Assembly (NCBI GenBank): GCA_964626275.1
Contig: CAZVCZ010000005.1
Location: 1-37,562 of the forward strand
Direction of reading: 5' to 3'
DNA from: M55B157 sp964626275
Lineage (GTDB): Bacteria > Actinomycetota > Actinomycetes > S36-B12
DNA length: 37,562 nucleotides
This document shows positions 14,686 to 23,133 of this stretch, piece by piece. Every line of letters starts with the position of its first letter. The first letter of the stretch is position 1. The notes below the pieces were generated by a model, which searched no databases, was not told where the DNA came from, and saw nothing but the letters and a program-made list of their open reading frames with translations. Position numbers and translations under genes: made by a program.

Positions 14686-15675
14686 ATGACGGCAGTTCTC
14701 CCGGCATCCGGAGCAGCTACCTCTGCGGCTCCCCGTGGCCTGCGTCGACTATTCGTGGCCAACCTCGTCGCCCAGATCGGGATCGTCGTCACCGGCGGCA
14801 TCGTCCGCCTCACCGGTTCCGGCCTCGGCTGTCCGACCTGGCCCGAGTGCGTGGACGGGTCCATCACGCCTACTTCCGCCCAGGAGGAACCCACCTGGCA
14901 CAAGGCGATCGAATTCGGCAATCGCCTACTCACCTTCGTCCTTGCCGCCCTGGCGATCGCCGCGATCGTGGGCACCATCGTGTGGTGGCGCCGCAGCCGA
15001 GCTCGGGGTGAGCTGGCCCGCACCCCACTGCTGTTCTGGGCAGCCGTTCCCCTCATCGGCACCGTCGTGCAAGCCGTGCTTGGTGGGATCACCGTTCTCA
15101 CCGGACTCAGCCCGCTCGCGGTCGCGGCTCACTTCCTAGTGTCCATGGCCATCATCGGCGGCTGCGTCGTTCTCGTCGTTCGATCGAGGGAGGCCGGTGA
15201 CCTGCCCCGCCAGTTCACCGTTGTCTCCCCGGTCCGCATTCTCGTGCGGGCACTTGTGGTCGTCGCGGCCGTCGTTGTCGTCCTCGGGGTCGTGGTGACC
15301 GGCTCAGGACCGCACGCCGGTGACGATGACGTCGCCTCCCGCTTCCCCTTCGATCCACGGACCGCCGCATGGCTGCATGCGGATGCAGTCTGGCTGTTCC
15401 TCGGACTGCTCGCCGGAGTTCTCATCGCGACGCGCCTGATCGGGCGTCCACAACCGCTGACCCGGCGGGCGTGGATCCTCGCGGTCATCGCCCTCGCCCA
15501 GGGCGGGATCGGTTACCTGCAGTACGTGCTGGGTCTGCCCGCCGCCATCGTGGCCCTGCACATGCTCGGTGCCTGCCTCACCTGGGCGGGAGCCATCTGG
15601 GTGCTGTTGGGAATCCGTCGCCGAGGCAGCCTGCCCGATGTGGAAGGACTCCAGGATTCGCTACAGCAGCGGTGA
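14686..15675 (+). CDS. ctaA: Heme A synthase (COX15/CtaA)
   Basis: 329 residues with eight membrane helices. CtaA oxidises the C8 methyl of heme O to give heme A for cytochrome aa3 oxidase. Visible hallmarks: TGSGLGCPTWPEC, with the extracytoplasmic cysteine pair of Bacillus-type CtaA; the acidic residue and arginine in HKAIEFGNRLLTF; heme-ligand histidines in AAHFLVS, LHADAVW and LHMLGA; and the TGSGPHAGD loop repeated in the second half, reflecting the family's internal duplication. ATG 14686 is preferred to the in-frame GTG 14677, which falls inside the -10-like box. Its 3' end overlaps convergent ctaB by 15 bp. Confidence 0.95.
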   Translation: MTAVLPASGAATSAAPRGLRRLFVANLVAQIGIVVTGGIVRLTGSGLGCPTWPECVDGSITPTSAQEEPTWHKAIEFGNRLLTFVLAALAIAAIVGTIVWWRRSRARGELARTPLLFWAAVPLIGTVVQAVLGGITVLTGLSPLAVAAHFLVSMAIIGGCVVLVVRSREAGDLPRQFTVVSPVRILVRALVVVAAVVVVLGVVVTGSGPHAGDDDVASRFPFDPRTAAWLHADAVWLFLGLLAGVLIATRLIGRPQPLTRRAWILAVIALAQGGIGYLQYVLGLPAAIVALHMLGACLTWAGAIWVLLGIRRRGSLPDVEGLQDSLQQR

Positions 15676-16626
15676 ACCAACGAACGGATCGATACCGACA
15701 GCGAGGAACAGAGCCGCCAGATAGGTGATCGATCCATGGAACAGGCGCATCGGTGCCGGATCGGCCACGCCTCGGGATACCGACACCCACAGCCGCGCGA
15801 CCTCCGCGAGGAACAGAGCGCCCAGCACGATCGCGGCGATGGTGTAGACCCACCCCATGGGGGCAAGGAAGATCAGGGCGATCGATGCCGCCACCATCGC
15901 GATGGAGTGGCCCGCGATGTGTCGCATCACGGTGCGGGGTTCGGCGACCACCGGCAGCATCGGGACGCCGGCGGAAGCGTAGTCATCGCGGTAGCGAAGC
16001 GACAGGGGCCAGTAGTGCGGCGGCGTCCAGAAGAACACGACGAAGAAGAGGGCGATAGGGGCCCAACTGAGGCTCCCGGTCACGGCGGCCCAGCCGATGA
16101 GGACCGGCATGCAACCCGCAGCTCCTCCCCAGACGATGTTGGAGGACGTGCGACGCTTGAGCACGACGGTGTAGCCGACGGCGTAGGCGAGGATCGCCAC
16201 CCCCGCGAGTGCCGCAGCGAGTGGGGTCGTCCACCACCACAGGACGATGACGCTGAGCAGCGAGAGTGCCAGGCCGAAGATGACCCCGGCTCGCGGAGAG
16301 ATGAGGCCGCTCGCGACCGGTCGATGCGCCGTGCGCTGCATCACCCGATCGATATCCCGGTCGTAGACGCTGTTGAATGTGCTCGCACCGCCCGCAGCGA
16401 GGGTTCCACCGATGATGACCGCAATCATCGTGGTCAGGTCGGGCCAACCGCCGGCGGCCAGGATCATCGTGGGAATCGTCGTGACGAGCAGCAGTTCGAT
16501 GATCCGCGGTTTGGTGATCGCGATATAGGCCTTGAGGACGGGAAGGACCCCGGATTTCCGGGCCTTCGATTCGGCCGGCGACGAGGAGTTGCGCGACCCT
16601 GCACTCGCGCGATCGAGGGCTGACAC
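15661..16626 (-). CDS. ctaB: Protoheme IX farnesyltransferase (heme O synthase, CtaB)
   Basis: 321 residues, a UbiA-family polytopic prenyltransferase with about nine helices that adds a farnesyl group to heme B to form heme O, the substrate of CtaA. Motifs: FNSVYDRDIDRVMQRTAHRP (the aspartate-rich prenyl-diphosphate/magnesium site), KRRTSSNIVWGGAAGCMPVLIGW, and FFWTPPHYWPLSLRYRDDYASAGVPMLPVV. The N-terminal 25 residues are polar. Start GTG 16626 has AGGAGG 9 nt upstream; GTG 16632 is too close to that site. It is transcribed divergently from tkt and ends convergently against ctaA with a 15-bp overlap, leaving no room for a terminator between them. Confidence 0.95.
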   Translation of the reverse strand: MSALDRASAGSRNSSSPAESKARKSGVLPVLKAYIAITKPRIIELLLVTTIPTMILAAGGWPDLTTMIAVIIGGTLAAGGASTFNSVYDRDIDRVMQRTAHRPVASGLISPRAGVIFGLALSLLSVIVLWWWTTPLAAALAGVAILAYAVGYTVVLKRRTSSNIVWGGAAGCMPVLIGWAAVTGSLSWAPIALFFVVFFWTPPHYWPLSLRYRDDYASAGVPMLPVVAEPRTVMRHIAGHSIAMVAASIALIFLAPMGWVYTIAAIVLGALFLAEVARLWVSVSRGVADPAPMRLFHGSITYLAALFLAVGIDPFVGSPLL

Positions 16627-16635
16627 CAGCACCTT

Positions 16636-16641
16636 CCTCCT
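16636..16641 (-). promoter_or_regulatory. Ribosome binding site deciding the ctaB start
   Basis: AGGAGG on the minus strand, 9 nt before GTG 16626 and only 3 nt before the alternative GTG 16632. Confidence 0.6.
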
Positions 16642-16713
16642 GTCCGACCAACGTTCACCAGCGAGTCTACCTATGGACTTCTCAATGCTCTCGTGGGCAG
16701 CGACCCGCCTCGC

Positions 16714-16719
16714 TAGGCT
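16714..16719 (+). promoter_or_regulatory. Candidate -10 box (TAGGCT) for leaderless tkt transcript
   Basis: TAGGCT lies 8 nt before GTG 16728 with no ribosome binding site. The about 100-bp region to the ctaB start is the divergent promoter region for both genes. Confidence 0.45.
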
Positions 16720-16727
16720 CTCGTCTC

Positions 16728-18863
16728 GTGACCACCCATGCCACGGCCGGCTCGGCCGCCTCCGCCCCCTTCCGACCTCGACCGGCCCATGATCCGATCG
16801 GCCTTGCCGAACCGTGGAGCCACCTCGACGATCGCACCGTGGCGACCATCCGGGGCCTGGCGATGGATGCGGTGCAAAGGGTCGGCAACGGCCACCCCGG
16901 AACCGCGATGAGCCTCGCACCGGCGGCTCACCTGCTGTTCAGCCGCTTCCTCCGGCACGATCCAAGCGATCCCCAGTGGCTGGGCCGGGACAGGTTCGTG
17001 CTCTCCTGCGGGCACTCCTCGCTCACCCTGTACATCCAGTTGTTCCTGTGCGGCTACGGCCTGGAGTTGAGCGACCTGGAGTCCTTCCGCACCTGGGGCA
17101 GCCTCACGCCCGGGCATCCCGAGCATGGCCACACGGTCGGCGTGGAGACCACGACCGGCCCGCTGGGACAGGGCATCTCCACCGCGGTGGGCATGGCCAT
17201 GGCGTCCCGCTTCGAGCGGGGCATGCTCGACCCCGATGCACCCTGGGGCACCAGCCCGTTCGACCACCATGTCTGGGTCATCGCCTCCGATGGCGATCTA
17301 GAGGAAGGCGTGTCCGCGGAGGCCTCGAGCCTCGCCGCGGTCCAACGACTCGCGAACCTCACCGTGATCTGGGATGACAACCACATCTCGATCGAGGGCA
17401 ACACCGACGTCGCCTTCACCGAGGACGTCGCGGCTCGCTACGAGGCCTACGGCTGGCGAGTTCACGAGGTCGGCCTCACCCCGACGGGTGACATCGATGT
17501 GGAGGCCCTCGCGGACGCCCTCGACGCCGCGCGGCGGGAGGCCGAGCGTCCTACCTTCATCGCGATGCGTTCGGTCATCGCATGGCCTGCACCCCACGCC
17601 CAGAACACGGCGAAGGCACACGGCGCAGCCCTCGGTGCCGATGAGGTCGCCGCCACGAAGGAGCGCCTCGGCCTCGATCCTGCGCAGGACTTCGCGGTGC
17701 CCGAGGATGTCCTTGCTCACACCCGTGCCGTCGGTGAACGCAATCGGCCGCTGCGCGAGGACTGGCAGGCGAGATTCGACTCCTGGCGGCAGTCCCATCC
17801 CGACGGCGCCGCGCTCCTCGACCGTCTCCTCGCACGTGAACTGCCAGCCAATCTCGATGCCTCATTGCCCGAGTTCGACACCGGATCATCGCTGGCCACC
17901 CGACAGGCATCCGGCAAGGCCATCAACGCCCTTGCCGCCGTGCTCCCGGAACTGTGGGGCGGATCGGCCGATCTCGCCGGATCGAACGACACGACCATCA
18001 ATGGCGGCCTGTCTTTCCTTCCCGCCGGCACCCTCGCCCCGGATGCCTCCCCCTACGGACGTATCCTCCATTTCGGTATCCGAGAGCACGCCATGGGCGC
18101 GATCTTGAACGGCATCTCCCTGTCCGGCCTCACCCGTCCCTTCGGTGGCACGTTCCTTGTGTTCAGCGACTACATGCGAGGCTCAGTGCGGCTCTCCGCA
18201 CTCATGCAGACACCCGTCACCTACGTGTGGACGCACGATTCGATCGGGCTCGGCGAGGACGGTCCTACGCACCAACCGGTGGAGCACCTGTGGTCTCTTC
18301 GAGCGATTCCCGGCTTCTCCGTCGTGCGTCCAGCAGATGCCCGCGAGACGGCCGTCGCTTGGCTCGCGACACTCCGGCAGCACGGTCCGGTCGGCCTGAT
18401 CCTCAGCCGCCAGGGACTGCCTGTGCTCGAAGGCACAGAGGGACTCGATGCGGCCACATTCTCGCGCGGCGCCTACACCATTGCCGATAACGCCGAGGGC
18501 ACTCCCGACGCCGTCATCATCGCTACCGGCTCCGAGGTCTCCCTGGCGTTGCAGGCGCGCGAGAACCTAGCGGCGGAGGGGATACACACCCGCGTTGTGT
18601 CGGCCCCGTGTCTGGAGTGGTTCGACGCACAGGGCGAGGACTACCGACACAGTGTGCTGCCTCCGTCGTGCCGAGCACGAGTCTCCGTCGAGGCCGGAGC
18701 CACCCTGGGCTGGTTCAAGTACCTCGGCGATGCGGGCGAAACGGTGGGGCTCGACCACTTCGGCGCCAGCGCCGACGCCGCCACTCTGTATCGCGAATTC
18801 GGCATCACCCCCGACACCATCGCCGACGCTGTTCGGCGCAGCATTCAACGCGCAGCATCCTGA
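16728..18863 (+). CDS. tkt: Transketolase
   Basis: 711 residues, full length. Transketolase moves two-carbon units between sugar phosphates using thiamine diphosphate. The N-terminal domain has GNGHPGTAMSLAP and the ThDP/magnesium segment IASDGDLEEGVSAEASSLAA...IWDDNHISIEG. The middle domain has the phosphate and cofactor regions RQASGKAINALA, FGIREHAMGAI (catalytic E), and WTHDSIGLGEDGPTHQPVEHL. The C-terminal domain carries LILSRQGLPVL and VSAPCLEWF. The start is GTG 16728, giving a short alanine-rich leader before the conserved LAEPWSHLDDRTVATIRGLAMDAVQ. It heads the tkt-tal-zwf-opcA cluster, with 33 bp to tal. Confidence 0.97.
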   Translation: MTTHATAGSAASAPFRPRPAHDPIGLAEPWSHLDDRTVATIRGLAMDAVQRVGNGHPGTAMSLAPAAHLLFSRFLRHDPSDPQWLGRDRFVLSCGHSSLTLYIQLFLCGYGLELSDLESFRTWGSLTPGHPEHGHTVGVETTTGPLGQGISTAVGMAMASRFERGMLDPDAPWGTSPFDHHVWVIASDGDLEEGVSAEASSLAAVQRLANLTVIWDDNHISIEGNTDVAFTEDVAARYEAYGWRVHEVGLTPTGDIDVEALADALDAARREAERPTFIAMRSVIAWPAPHAQNTAKAHGAALGADEVAATKERLGLDPAQDFAVPEDVLAHTRAVGERNRPLREDWQARFDSWRQSHPDGAALLDRLLARELPANLDASLPEFDTGSSLATRQASGKAINALAAVLPELWGGSADLAGSNDTTINGGLSFLPAGTLAPDASPYGRILHFGIREHAMGAILNGISLSGLTRPFGGTFLVFSDYMRGSVRLSALMQTPVTYVWTHDSIGLGEDGPTHQPVEHLWSLRAIPGFSVVRPADARETAVAWLATLRQHGPVGLILSRQGLPVLEGTEGLDAATFSRGAYTIADNAEGTPDAVIIATGSEVSLALQARENLAAEGIHTRVVSAPCLEWFDAQGEDYRHSVLPPSCRARVSVEAGATLGWFKYLGDAGETVGLDHFGASADAATLYREFGITPDTIADAVRRSIQRAAS

Positions 18864-18896
18864 CCACCAACGTCCGATCCAGCGAAAGGGCCTCAC

Positions 18897-20030
18897 ATGA
18901 CCGCACCGTCCGTCCTCAGCGACCTCACCGATGCGGGAGTGTCGATCTGGCTCGATGATCTCGACCGTCATCGCCTGGAGTCGGGAAACCTCGCCGATCT
19001 GATCGAGTCCCGATGCGTCCGCGGCGTGACGACCAACCCCACGATCTTCGGTCGAGCCATCACCTCCGAGGCGTCCGCCTACGCCGGTCAGATCGCCTCC
19101 CTCGCCGCCGCCGGAGCCGATGCGGACGGTGCCGTGCGAGCCATGACCACAGATGACGTCCGGGCCGCCTGCGATGTGTTCATGCCGCTATGGGAATCCT
19201 CCGGTGGAGTCGACGGTCGGGTGTCCATCGAGGTCGATCCTCGTTTGGCGAGGAAGACCCACGAGACCATCGTCCAGGCGCGCGAACTGTTCGCCGAAGT
19301 CAATCGGCCCAACGTGCTGATCAAGATCCCCGCCACCCTCGAGGGCCTTCCGGCAATCACCGAGGTGCTCAGCGAGGGCATCAGCGTGAACGTCACCCTG
19401 ATCTTCTCCCTCGAGCGCTATCGCGCCGTGCTCGACGCGTGGATGGCCGGGCTCGAACTCGCCCTCGCCCGGGGACACGAACCCACATCGCTGGCATCCG
19501 TCGCCTCGTTCTTCGTCAGCCGCATCGACACCGCGGTCGACAAGGCCCTCGACGGCATCGGCACCGAGGAGGCGACATCGCTTCGGGGCACTGCCGCCCT
19601 CGCCAGCGCCCGACTGGCCTGGGAGATCTACACGGAGGTGATGGCCAGCGATCGATGGAAGGCGCTGCAGGAGCAAGGTGCGCGCCCCCAGCGTCCACTG
19701 TGGGCCTCGACCGGGGTGAAGGATCCCGCGTTCCCCGACACGATGTACGTGCTCGGCCTCGTCGCGCCCGGGTGCGTGAACACCATGCCGGAGAAGACCC
19801 TCGATGCCGTTGCCGATCATGGCGTCTTCGAGGGGGACACGGTGACCGGCACAGCCCAGGCATCGCAGGACGTCTGGGCTGCACTGGAGGGCCTGGGTAT
19901 CCGGGAGTCACAGGTGGCCGAGGACCTCGAGAACGCGGGGGTGGCCTCCTTCGAGGCGTCCTGGACCGACCTACTCAAGGCGGTGCAGGGGCAACTCGAC
20001 TCCGCCAATGCACAGGCAGCTCATTCATAG
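18897..20030 (+). CDS. tal: Transaldolase
   Basis: 377 residues, the long actinobacterial type. It transfers a dihydroxyacetone unit through a Schiff base. GVSIWLDDLDRHRLESGNL and VTTNPTIF mark the N-terminal strands; the Schiff-base lysine lies in NVLIKIPATLEG, followed by VNVTLIFSLERY. VASFFVSRIDTAVD and WASTGVKDPAFPDTMY are also conserved. ATG 18897 is preceded by GAAAGGG about 9 nt upstream. It sits between tkt and zwf with short gaps (33 and 17 bp), indicating one operon. Confidence 0.97.
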   Translation: MTAPSVLSDLTDAGVSIWLDDLDRHRLESGNLADLIESRCVRGVTTNPTIFGRAITSEASAYAGQIASLAAAGADADGAVRAMTTDDVRAACDVFMPLWESSGGVDGRVSIEVDPRLARKTHETIVQARELFAEVNRPNVLIKIPATLEGLPAITEVLSEGISVNVTLIFSLERYRAVLDAWMAGLELALARGHEPTSLASVASFFVSRIDTAVDKALDGIGTEEATSLRGTAALASARLAWEIYTEVMASDRWKALQEQGARPQRPLWASTGVKDPAFPDTMYVLGLVAPGCVNTMPEKTLDAVADHGVFEGDTVTGTAQASQDVWAALEGLGIRESQVAEDLENAGVASFEASWTDLLKAVQGQLDSANAQAAHS

Positions 20031-20047
20031 GAGAGGCTGCGCCTGAA

Positions 20048-21565
20048 ATGAACCCGCTGCGCGATCCGCGCGATGCTCGGCTCCCTCGCGTCGCCGGGCC
20101 CTGCGCCGTCGTGCTCTTCGGAGTGACCGGCGATCTTGCTCGCAAGAAGATCATGCCGGCGATCTACGACCTCGCGAACCGTGGCTTGCTGCCACCGGGA
20201 TTCGCACTGGTGGGCTTTGCCCGACGCGAATGGGCGAATGAGGATTTCGCCCAGGAGGTCCATGACTCCGTCCGCGAGCATGCCCGCACACCGTTCAGCG
20301 AAGCGGTGTGGCGTCAACTGTCCCAGGGCATTCGCTTCGTCGCCGGAGACCTCACCGACCCGGAGGCATTCGCGGAACTACGCACCACCCTGTCCGCCCT
20401 CGACGCAGAGCGAGGCACGGTCGGCAATCATGCGTTCTATCTCAGCATCCCCCCGGGCCTGTTCCCCACCGTCGTCTCGCAGATCGAGCGATCCGGGCTT
20501 GCCGAACGGCCCGACGGAGCATGGCGACGGGTCGTGGTGGAGAAGCCCTTCGGTCATGATCTTGCCAGCGCACAGGAACTCGATGCGGTGCTCTCCAGCG
20601 TGTTCTCCCCCGATGAGATCTTCCGGATCGATCACTACCTCGGCAAGGAGACCGTCCAGAACATCCTCGCCGTTCGATTCGCGAACGAGATGTTCGAACC
20701 TCTGTGGAATTCCCGCTATGTCGACAACATCCAGATCACTCAGGCCGAAGACATCGGGATCGGTGGACGAGCGGGCTACTACGACGGGATCGGGGCGGCC
20801 CGTGACGTGATCCAGAACCACCTGTTGCAACTACTGGCCCTTACCGCCATGGACGAGCCGCTGTCCTTCGCGCCAGATCAGGTGCGTCAGGAGAAGGAAA
20901 AGGTGCTTGCTGCCATCACCGTTCCCCAGGACATCGACGCCCACACCGCGCGCGGTCAGTATGCGTCCGGATGGCAGGGCGGCATCCCGGTTCCCGGGTA
21001 TCTGGAGGAGGCGGGCATCCCTGCGGATTCGACCACGGAGACCTTCGCGGCGATTCGGCTCGATATCGACAATCGACGATGGGCAGGAGTGCCGTTCTAC
21101 CTGCGCACCGGCAAGCGCCTGGGTCGACGCGTCACCGAGGTCGCGGTGATCTTCAAGCGGGCACCGCACCTGCCCTTCGCCTCTTCGTCGGTGACCGAGC
21201 TGTCCGACAATGCCCTGGTGTTCCGCATCCAGCCCGACGAGGGCATCACCCTGCGCTTCGGCTCGAAGGTTCCCGGAGTGGCGGGCATGGAGGTGCGGGA
21301 CGTCACCATGGACTTCCAATACGGCGACTCCTTCGTCGATACCAGCCCCGAGGCCTATGAACGGTTGATCCTCGATGTCCTACTCGGTGAGCCACCGCTG
21401 TTTCCTCAGGCCCGCGAAGTGGACATGAGTTGGCGAATCCTCGATCCGATCCTGGATCGCTGGGGCGAGGAGGGCCGACCGGATGCCTATGCCTCGGGTG
21501 GGTGGGGGCCGGGGTCGGCCTACGAGATGATCGCCCGCGACGGCCGGACCTGGAGGCGACCATGA
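20048..21565 (+). CDS. zwf: Glucose-6-phosphate dehydrogenase
   Basis: 505 residues, full length. It oxidises glucose-6-phosphate to 6-phosphogluconolactone with reduction of NADP or NAD. Motifs: the nucleotide-binding fingerprint FGVTGDLARKKIMPAIYDL near residue 22, the conserved EKPFGHD, and the active-site FRIDHYLGKETVQN with the substrate-binding histidine and lysine. RYVDNIQI and GRAGYYDGIGAARDVIQNHLLQ follow. ATG 20048 has GGAGAGG about 11 nt upstream. The open frame continues upstream to 19190, but that part is an out-of-frame shadow of tal. It overlaps opcA by 4 bp (ATGA). Confidence 0.97.
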   Translation: MNPLRDPRDARLPRVAGPCAVVLFGVTGDLARKKIMPAIYDLANRGLLPPGFALVGFARREWANEDFAQEVHDSVREHARTPFSEAVWRQLSQGIRFVAGDLTDPEAFAELRTTLSALDAERGTVGNHAFYLSIPPGLFPTVVSQIERSGLAERPDGAWRRVVVEKPFGHDLASAQELDAVLSSVFSPDEIFRIDHYLGKETVQNILAVRFANEMFEPLWNSRYVDNIQITQAEDIGIGGRAGYYDGIGAARDVIQNHLLQLLALTAMDEPLSFAPDQVRQEKEKVLAAITVPQDIDAHTARGQYASGWQGGIPVPGYLEEAGIPADSTTETFAAIRLDIDNRRWAGVPFYLRTGKRLGRRVTEVAVIFKRAPHLPFASSSVTELSDNALVFRIQPDEGITLRFGSKVPGVAGMEVRDVTMDFQYGDSFVDTSPEAYERLILDVLLGEPPLFPQAREVDMSWRILDPILDRWGEEGRPDAYASGGWGPGSAYEMIARDGRTWRRP

Positions 21566-22479
21566 TTCGCCTCGAAAACACCAGCGGTCACGACATCGCC
21601 GCCGCCATCGCCGCGGAGCGACACCGGATGGGGTCACCGACGACCGGGATGGTGCTCACCCTGTTGATCCTCACCGATGAGGAGTTCCAGGCCGACGCGA
21701 CGGCTGCCTCCGTGGCGAGCGCTCGAGAGCACCCCATGAGGATTCTCACCATGGTCCCCCGTCCCGGAGGCGACACCAACCGCATCGACGCCGACATCAG
21801 CGTCGGTGGCGACGACGGCCCGGGTGAGGTCGCCGTCATGAGGTTGCGAGGTGATCGAAGCTCGCACGCGAACTCGGTGGCGATTCCCCTCCTGCTGCCC
21901 GATACCCCGGTCGTAGCCTGGTGGCCGGGCGCTGCCCCCGCCGATGTGGCGATGGATCCGATCGGGATGCATGCCGAGCGGCGGATCACCGACGTCTCCA
22001 GCCGCCCCGATCCGCTGGCGGAGTTGGCGATCCGACGAGAGAACTATCACGCGGGCGACACCGATCTGTCCTGGACCCGCATCACGCATTGGCGCTCCAC
22101 CCTGGCCGCCATGATGGACCGACCGGTGGGAACACCCGAATCGATCATCGTGGAGGGGCACCGCCACAACGCGAGCCCGGTTCTCCTCGCGGCCTGGCTG
22201 TCCTGGGCCCTCGACGTTCCTGCCGCGGTTCATCCCACCGATGAGTCAGGAATCTCCCGGGTGTCGGTCATGACCAGCGACGGGCCACTCACGGTGTCCC
22301 GACCGGATGGCAGCATGGCGGTCATCGAGGCCCCCGGGATACCCGCCTCCCCCGTTGCCCTGCCGCGTCGGCCTCTGCACGAGCTCATCGCCGAGGATCT
22401 CCGCAGGCTCACCCCGGATGACATCTACGCCGAGGCGCTCCGGGCGGTGCCCCGGGTGACGATCGAGACAGAGGTCTAG
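21562..22479 (+). CDS. opcA: Glucose-6-phosphate dehydrogenase assembly protein OpcA
   Basis: 305 residues of the OpcA/DUF1998-like family that accompanies actinobacterial and cyanobacterial G6PDH and is needed for full enzyme activity or assembly. Family regions include MVLTLLILTDEE near the N-terminus, the acid/alanine-rich core, LLLPDTPVVAWWPGAAP, ADPIG-like MDPIGMHAERRITD, DTDLSWTRITHWR and EGHRHNASPVLLAAWLSWAL. ATG 21562 overlaps the zwf stop by 4 bp. It is the last gene of the operon; its stop overlaps the rbpA stop by 4 bp on the other strand. The pgl gene that often follows opcA is not present here. Confidence 0.94.
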   Translation: MIRLENTSGHDIAAAIAAERHRMGSPTTGMVLTLLILTDEEFQADATAASVASAREHPMRILTMVPRPGGDTNRIDADISVGGDDGPGEVAVMRLRGDRSSHANSVAIPLLLPDTPVVAWWPGAAPADVAMDPIGMHAERRITDVSSRPDPLAELAIRRENYHAGDTDLSWTRITHWRSTLAAMMDRPVGTPESIIVEGHRHNASPVLLAAWLSWALDVPAAVHPTDESGISRVSVMTSDGPLTVSRPDGSMAVIEAPGIPASPVALPRRPLHELIAEDLRRLTPDDIYAEALRAVPRVTIETEV

Positions 22480-22808
22480 CGGCGGTTCAGTCGATCGAGG
22501 GCCTCGTCGAGGATGGCGGCCCCATCGGCGTCGGAACGACGTTCCTTCACGTAGGCCAGGTGGGTCTTATATGGCTCGATCTTGGGTGGGGCCGGCGGCT
22601 CCTCGGAGTTCTGACTCGCCGGCCAACCGCACCGGGGGCAGTCCCAACTGTCGGGAATGGGGGCATCCGCGGCGAAACTCGGGGTCGTCTCGTGACCTCG
22701 GGCGCACCAGAAACTCACCCAGACCCGGGGAGCGATCTCGCCGCGCTCGGCCTCTCCCATCGGACCTGCGCCTACACGGCTCCCGCGGATCGCGCTGCCA
22801 CCTGCCAT
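22476..22808 (-). CDS. rbpA: RNA polymerase-binding protein RbpA
   Basis: 110 residues, actinobacteria-specific. RbpA binds RNA polymerase and the primary sigma factor and helps form the open complex. The layout is intact: a basic N-terminal tail (AIRGSRVGAGPMGEAERGE), a core domain with four potential zinc ligands (C35 and H39 in FWCARGHET, C57 and C60 in WDCPRCGWPA), a basic linker (KIEPYKTHLAYVKERR) and the C-terminal sigma-interaction helix (SDADGAAILDEALDRLNRR). ATG 22808 lies 4 bp after the secG stop. It is the last gene of the long minus-strand gapA-to-rbpA cluster. Confidence 0.96.
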   Translation of the reverse strand: MAGGSAIRGSRVGAGPMGEAERGEIAPRVWVSFWCARGHETTPSFAADAPIPDSWDCPRCGWPASQNSEEPPAPPKIEPYKTHLAYVKERRSDADGAAILDEALDRLNRR

Positions 22809-22812
22809 CAGA

Positions 22813-23061
22813 TCAACCTCCGGTTCGGACGAGCAGTCCTACGGCCACGATCGAGGCGGCCCAGATCAGGCCGATGCCGATGGTGAGCCGGTCCAAGTTC
22901 TTCTCTGCAACGGACGATCCCCCTACTGATGACGTCACTCCACCGCCGAACAGATCCGACAGGCCACCGCCCTTGCCGCGGTGGAGCAGGATGAGCACGA
23001 CGAGGATCACACTGGTGACGACCAGCAGGATCGACAGCCCGATCACTAAGGCGGTCGTCAT
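22813..23061 (-). CDS. secG: Preprotein translocase subunit SecG
   Basis: 82 residues with two membrane helices (about 4-25 and 60-78) separated by the conserved cytoplasmic loop LLHRGKGGGLSDLFGGG, the SecG hallmark. It is the accessory subunit of the SecYEG channel. ATG 23061 has a GGAGGAG site close upstream. The 72 bp separating it from tpiA hold a hairpin and may also carry a promoter (TAACGT on the minus strand at 23116-23111). rbpA follows 4 bp downstream. The tpiA-secG-rbpA order is common in actinobacteria. Confidence 0.95.
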   Translation of the reverse strand: MTTALVIGLSILLVVTSVILVVLILLHRGKGGGLSDLFGGGVTSSVGGSSVAEKNLDRLTIGIGLIWAASIVAVGLLVRTGG

Positions 23062-23095
23062 AGGTGGAACTCCTCCAGCATGGTACGAGCGTGTA

Positions 23096-23120
23096 CGTGA
23101 CGTCGCGAGACGTTATCACG
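23096..23120 (-). terminator. Hairpin between tpiA and secG
   Basis: CGTGACGTC (23096-23104) can pair with GACG and TCACG (23109-23112, 23116-23120) with a 3-nt bulge and a 4-nt loop. It has no T-run, so it could be a weak terminator, an attenuator or an RNA stability element after tpiA. Confidence 0.3.
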
Positions 23121-23133
23121 CGGGGTGGTTCGT

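Noticed and set aside
19190..20047. Possible fused 791-residue protein extending zwf upstream
   Set aside because: The upstream part is the wrong frame of tal and is very rich in Arg/Gly. The G6PDH domain begins at ATG 20048 with a ribosome binding site.
23096..23120. Hairpin between tpiA and secG as a standard intrinsic terminator
   Set aside because: There is no U-tract after the stem and downstream genes are likely cotranscribed; kept only as a low-confidence feature.
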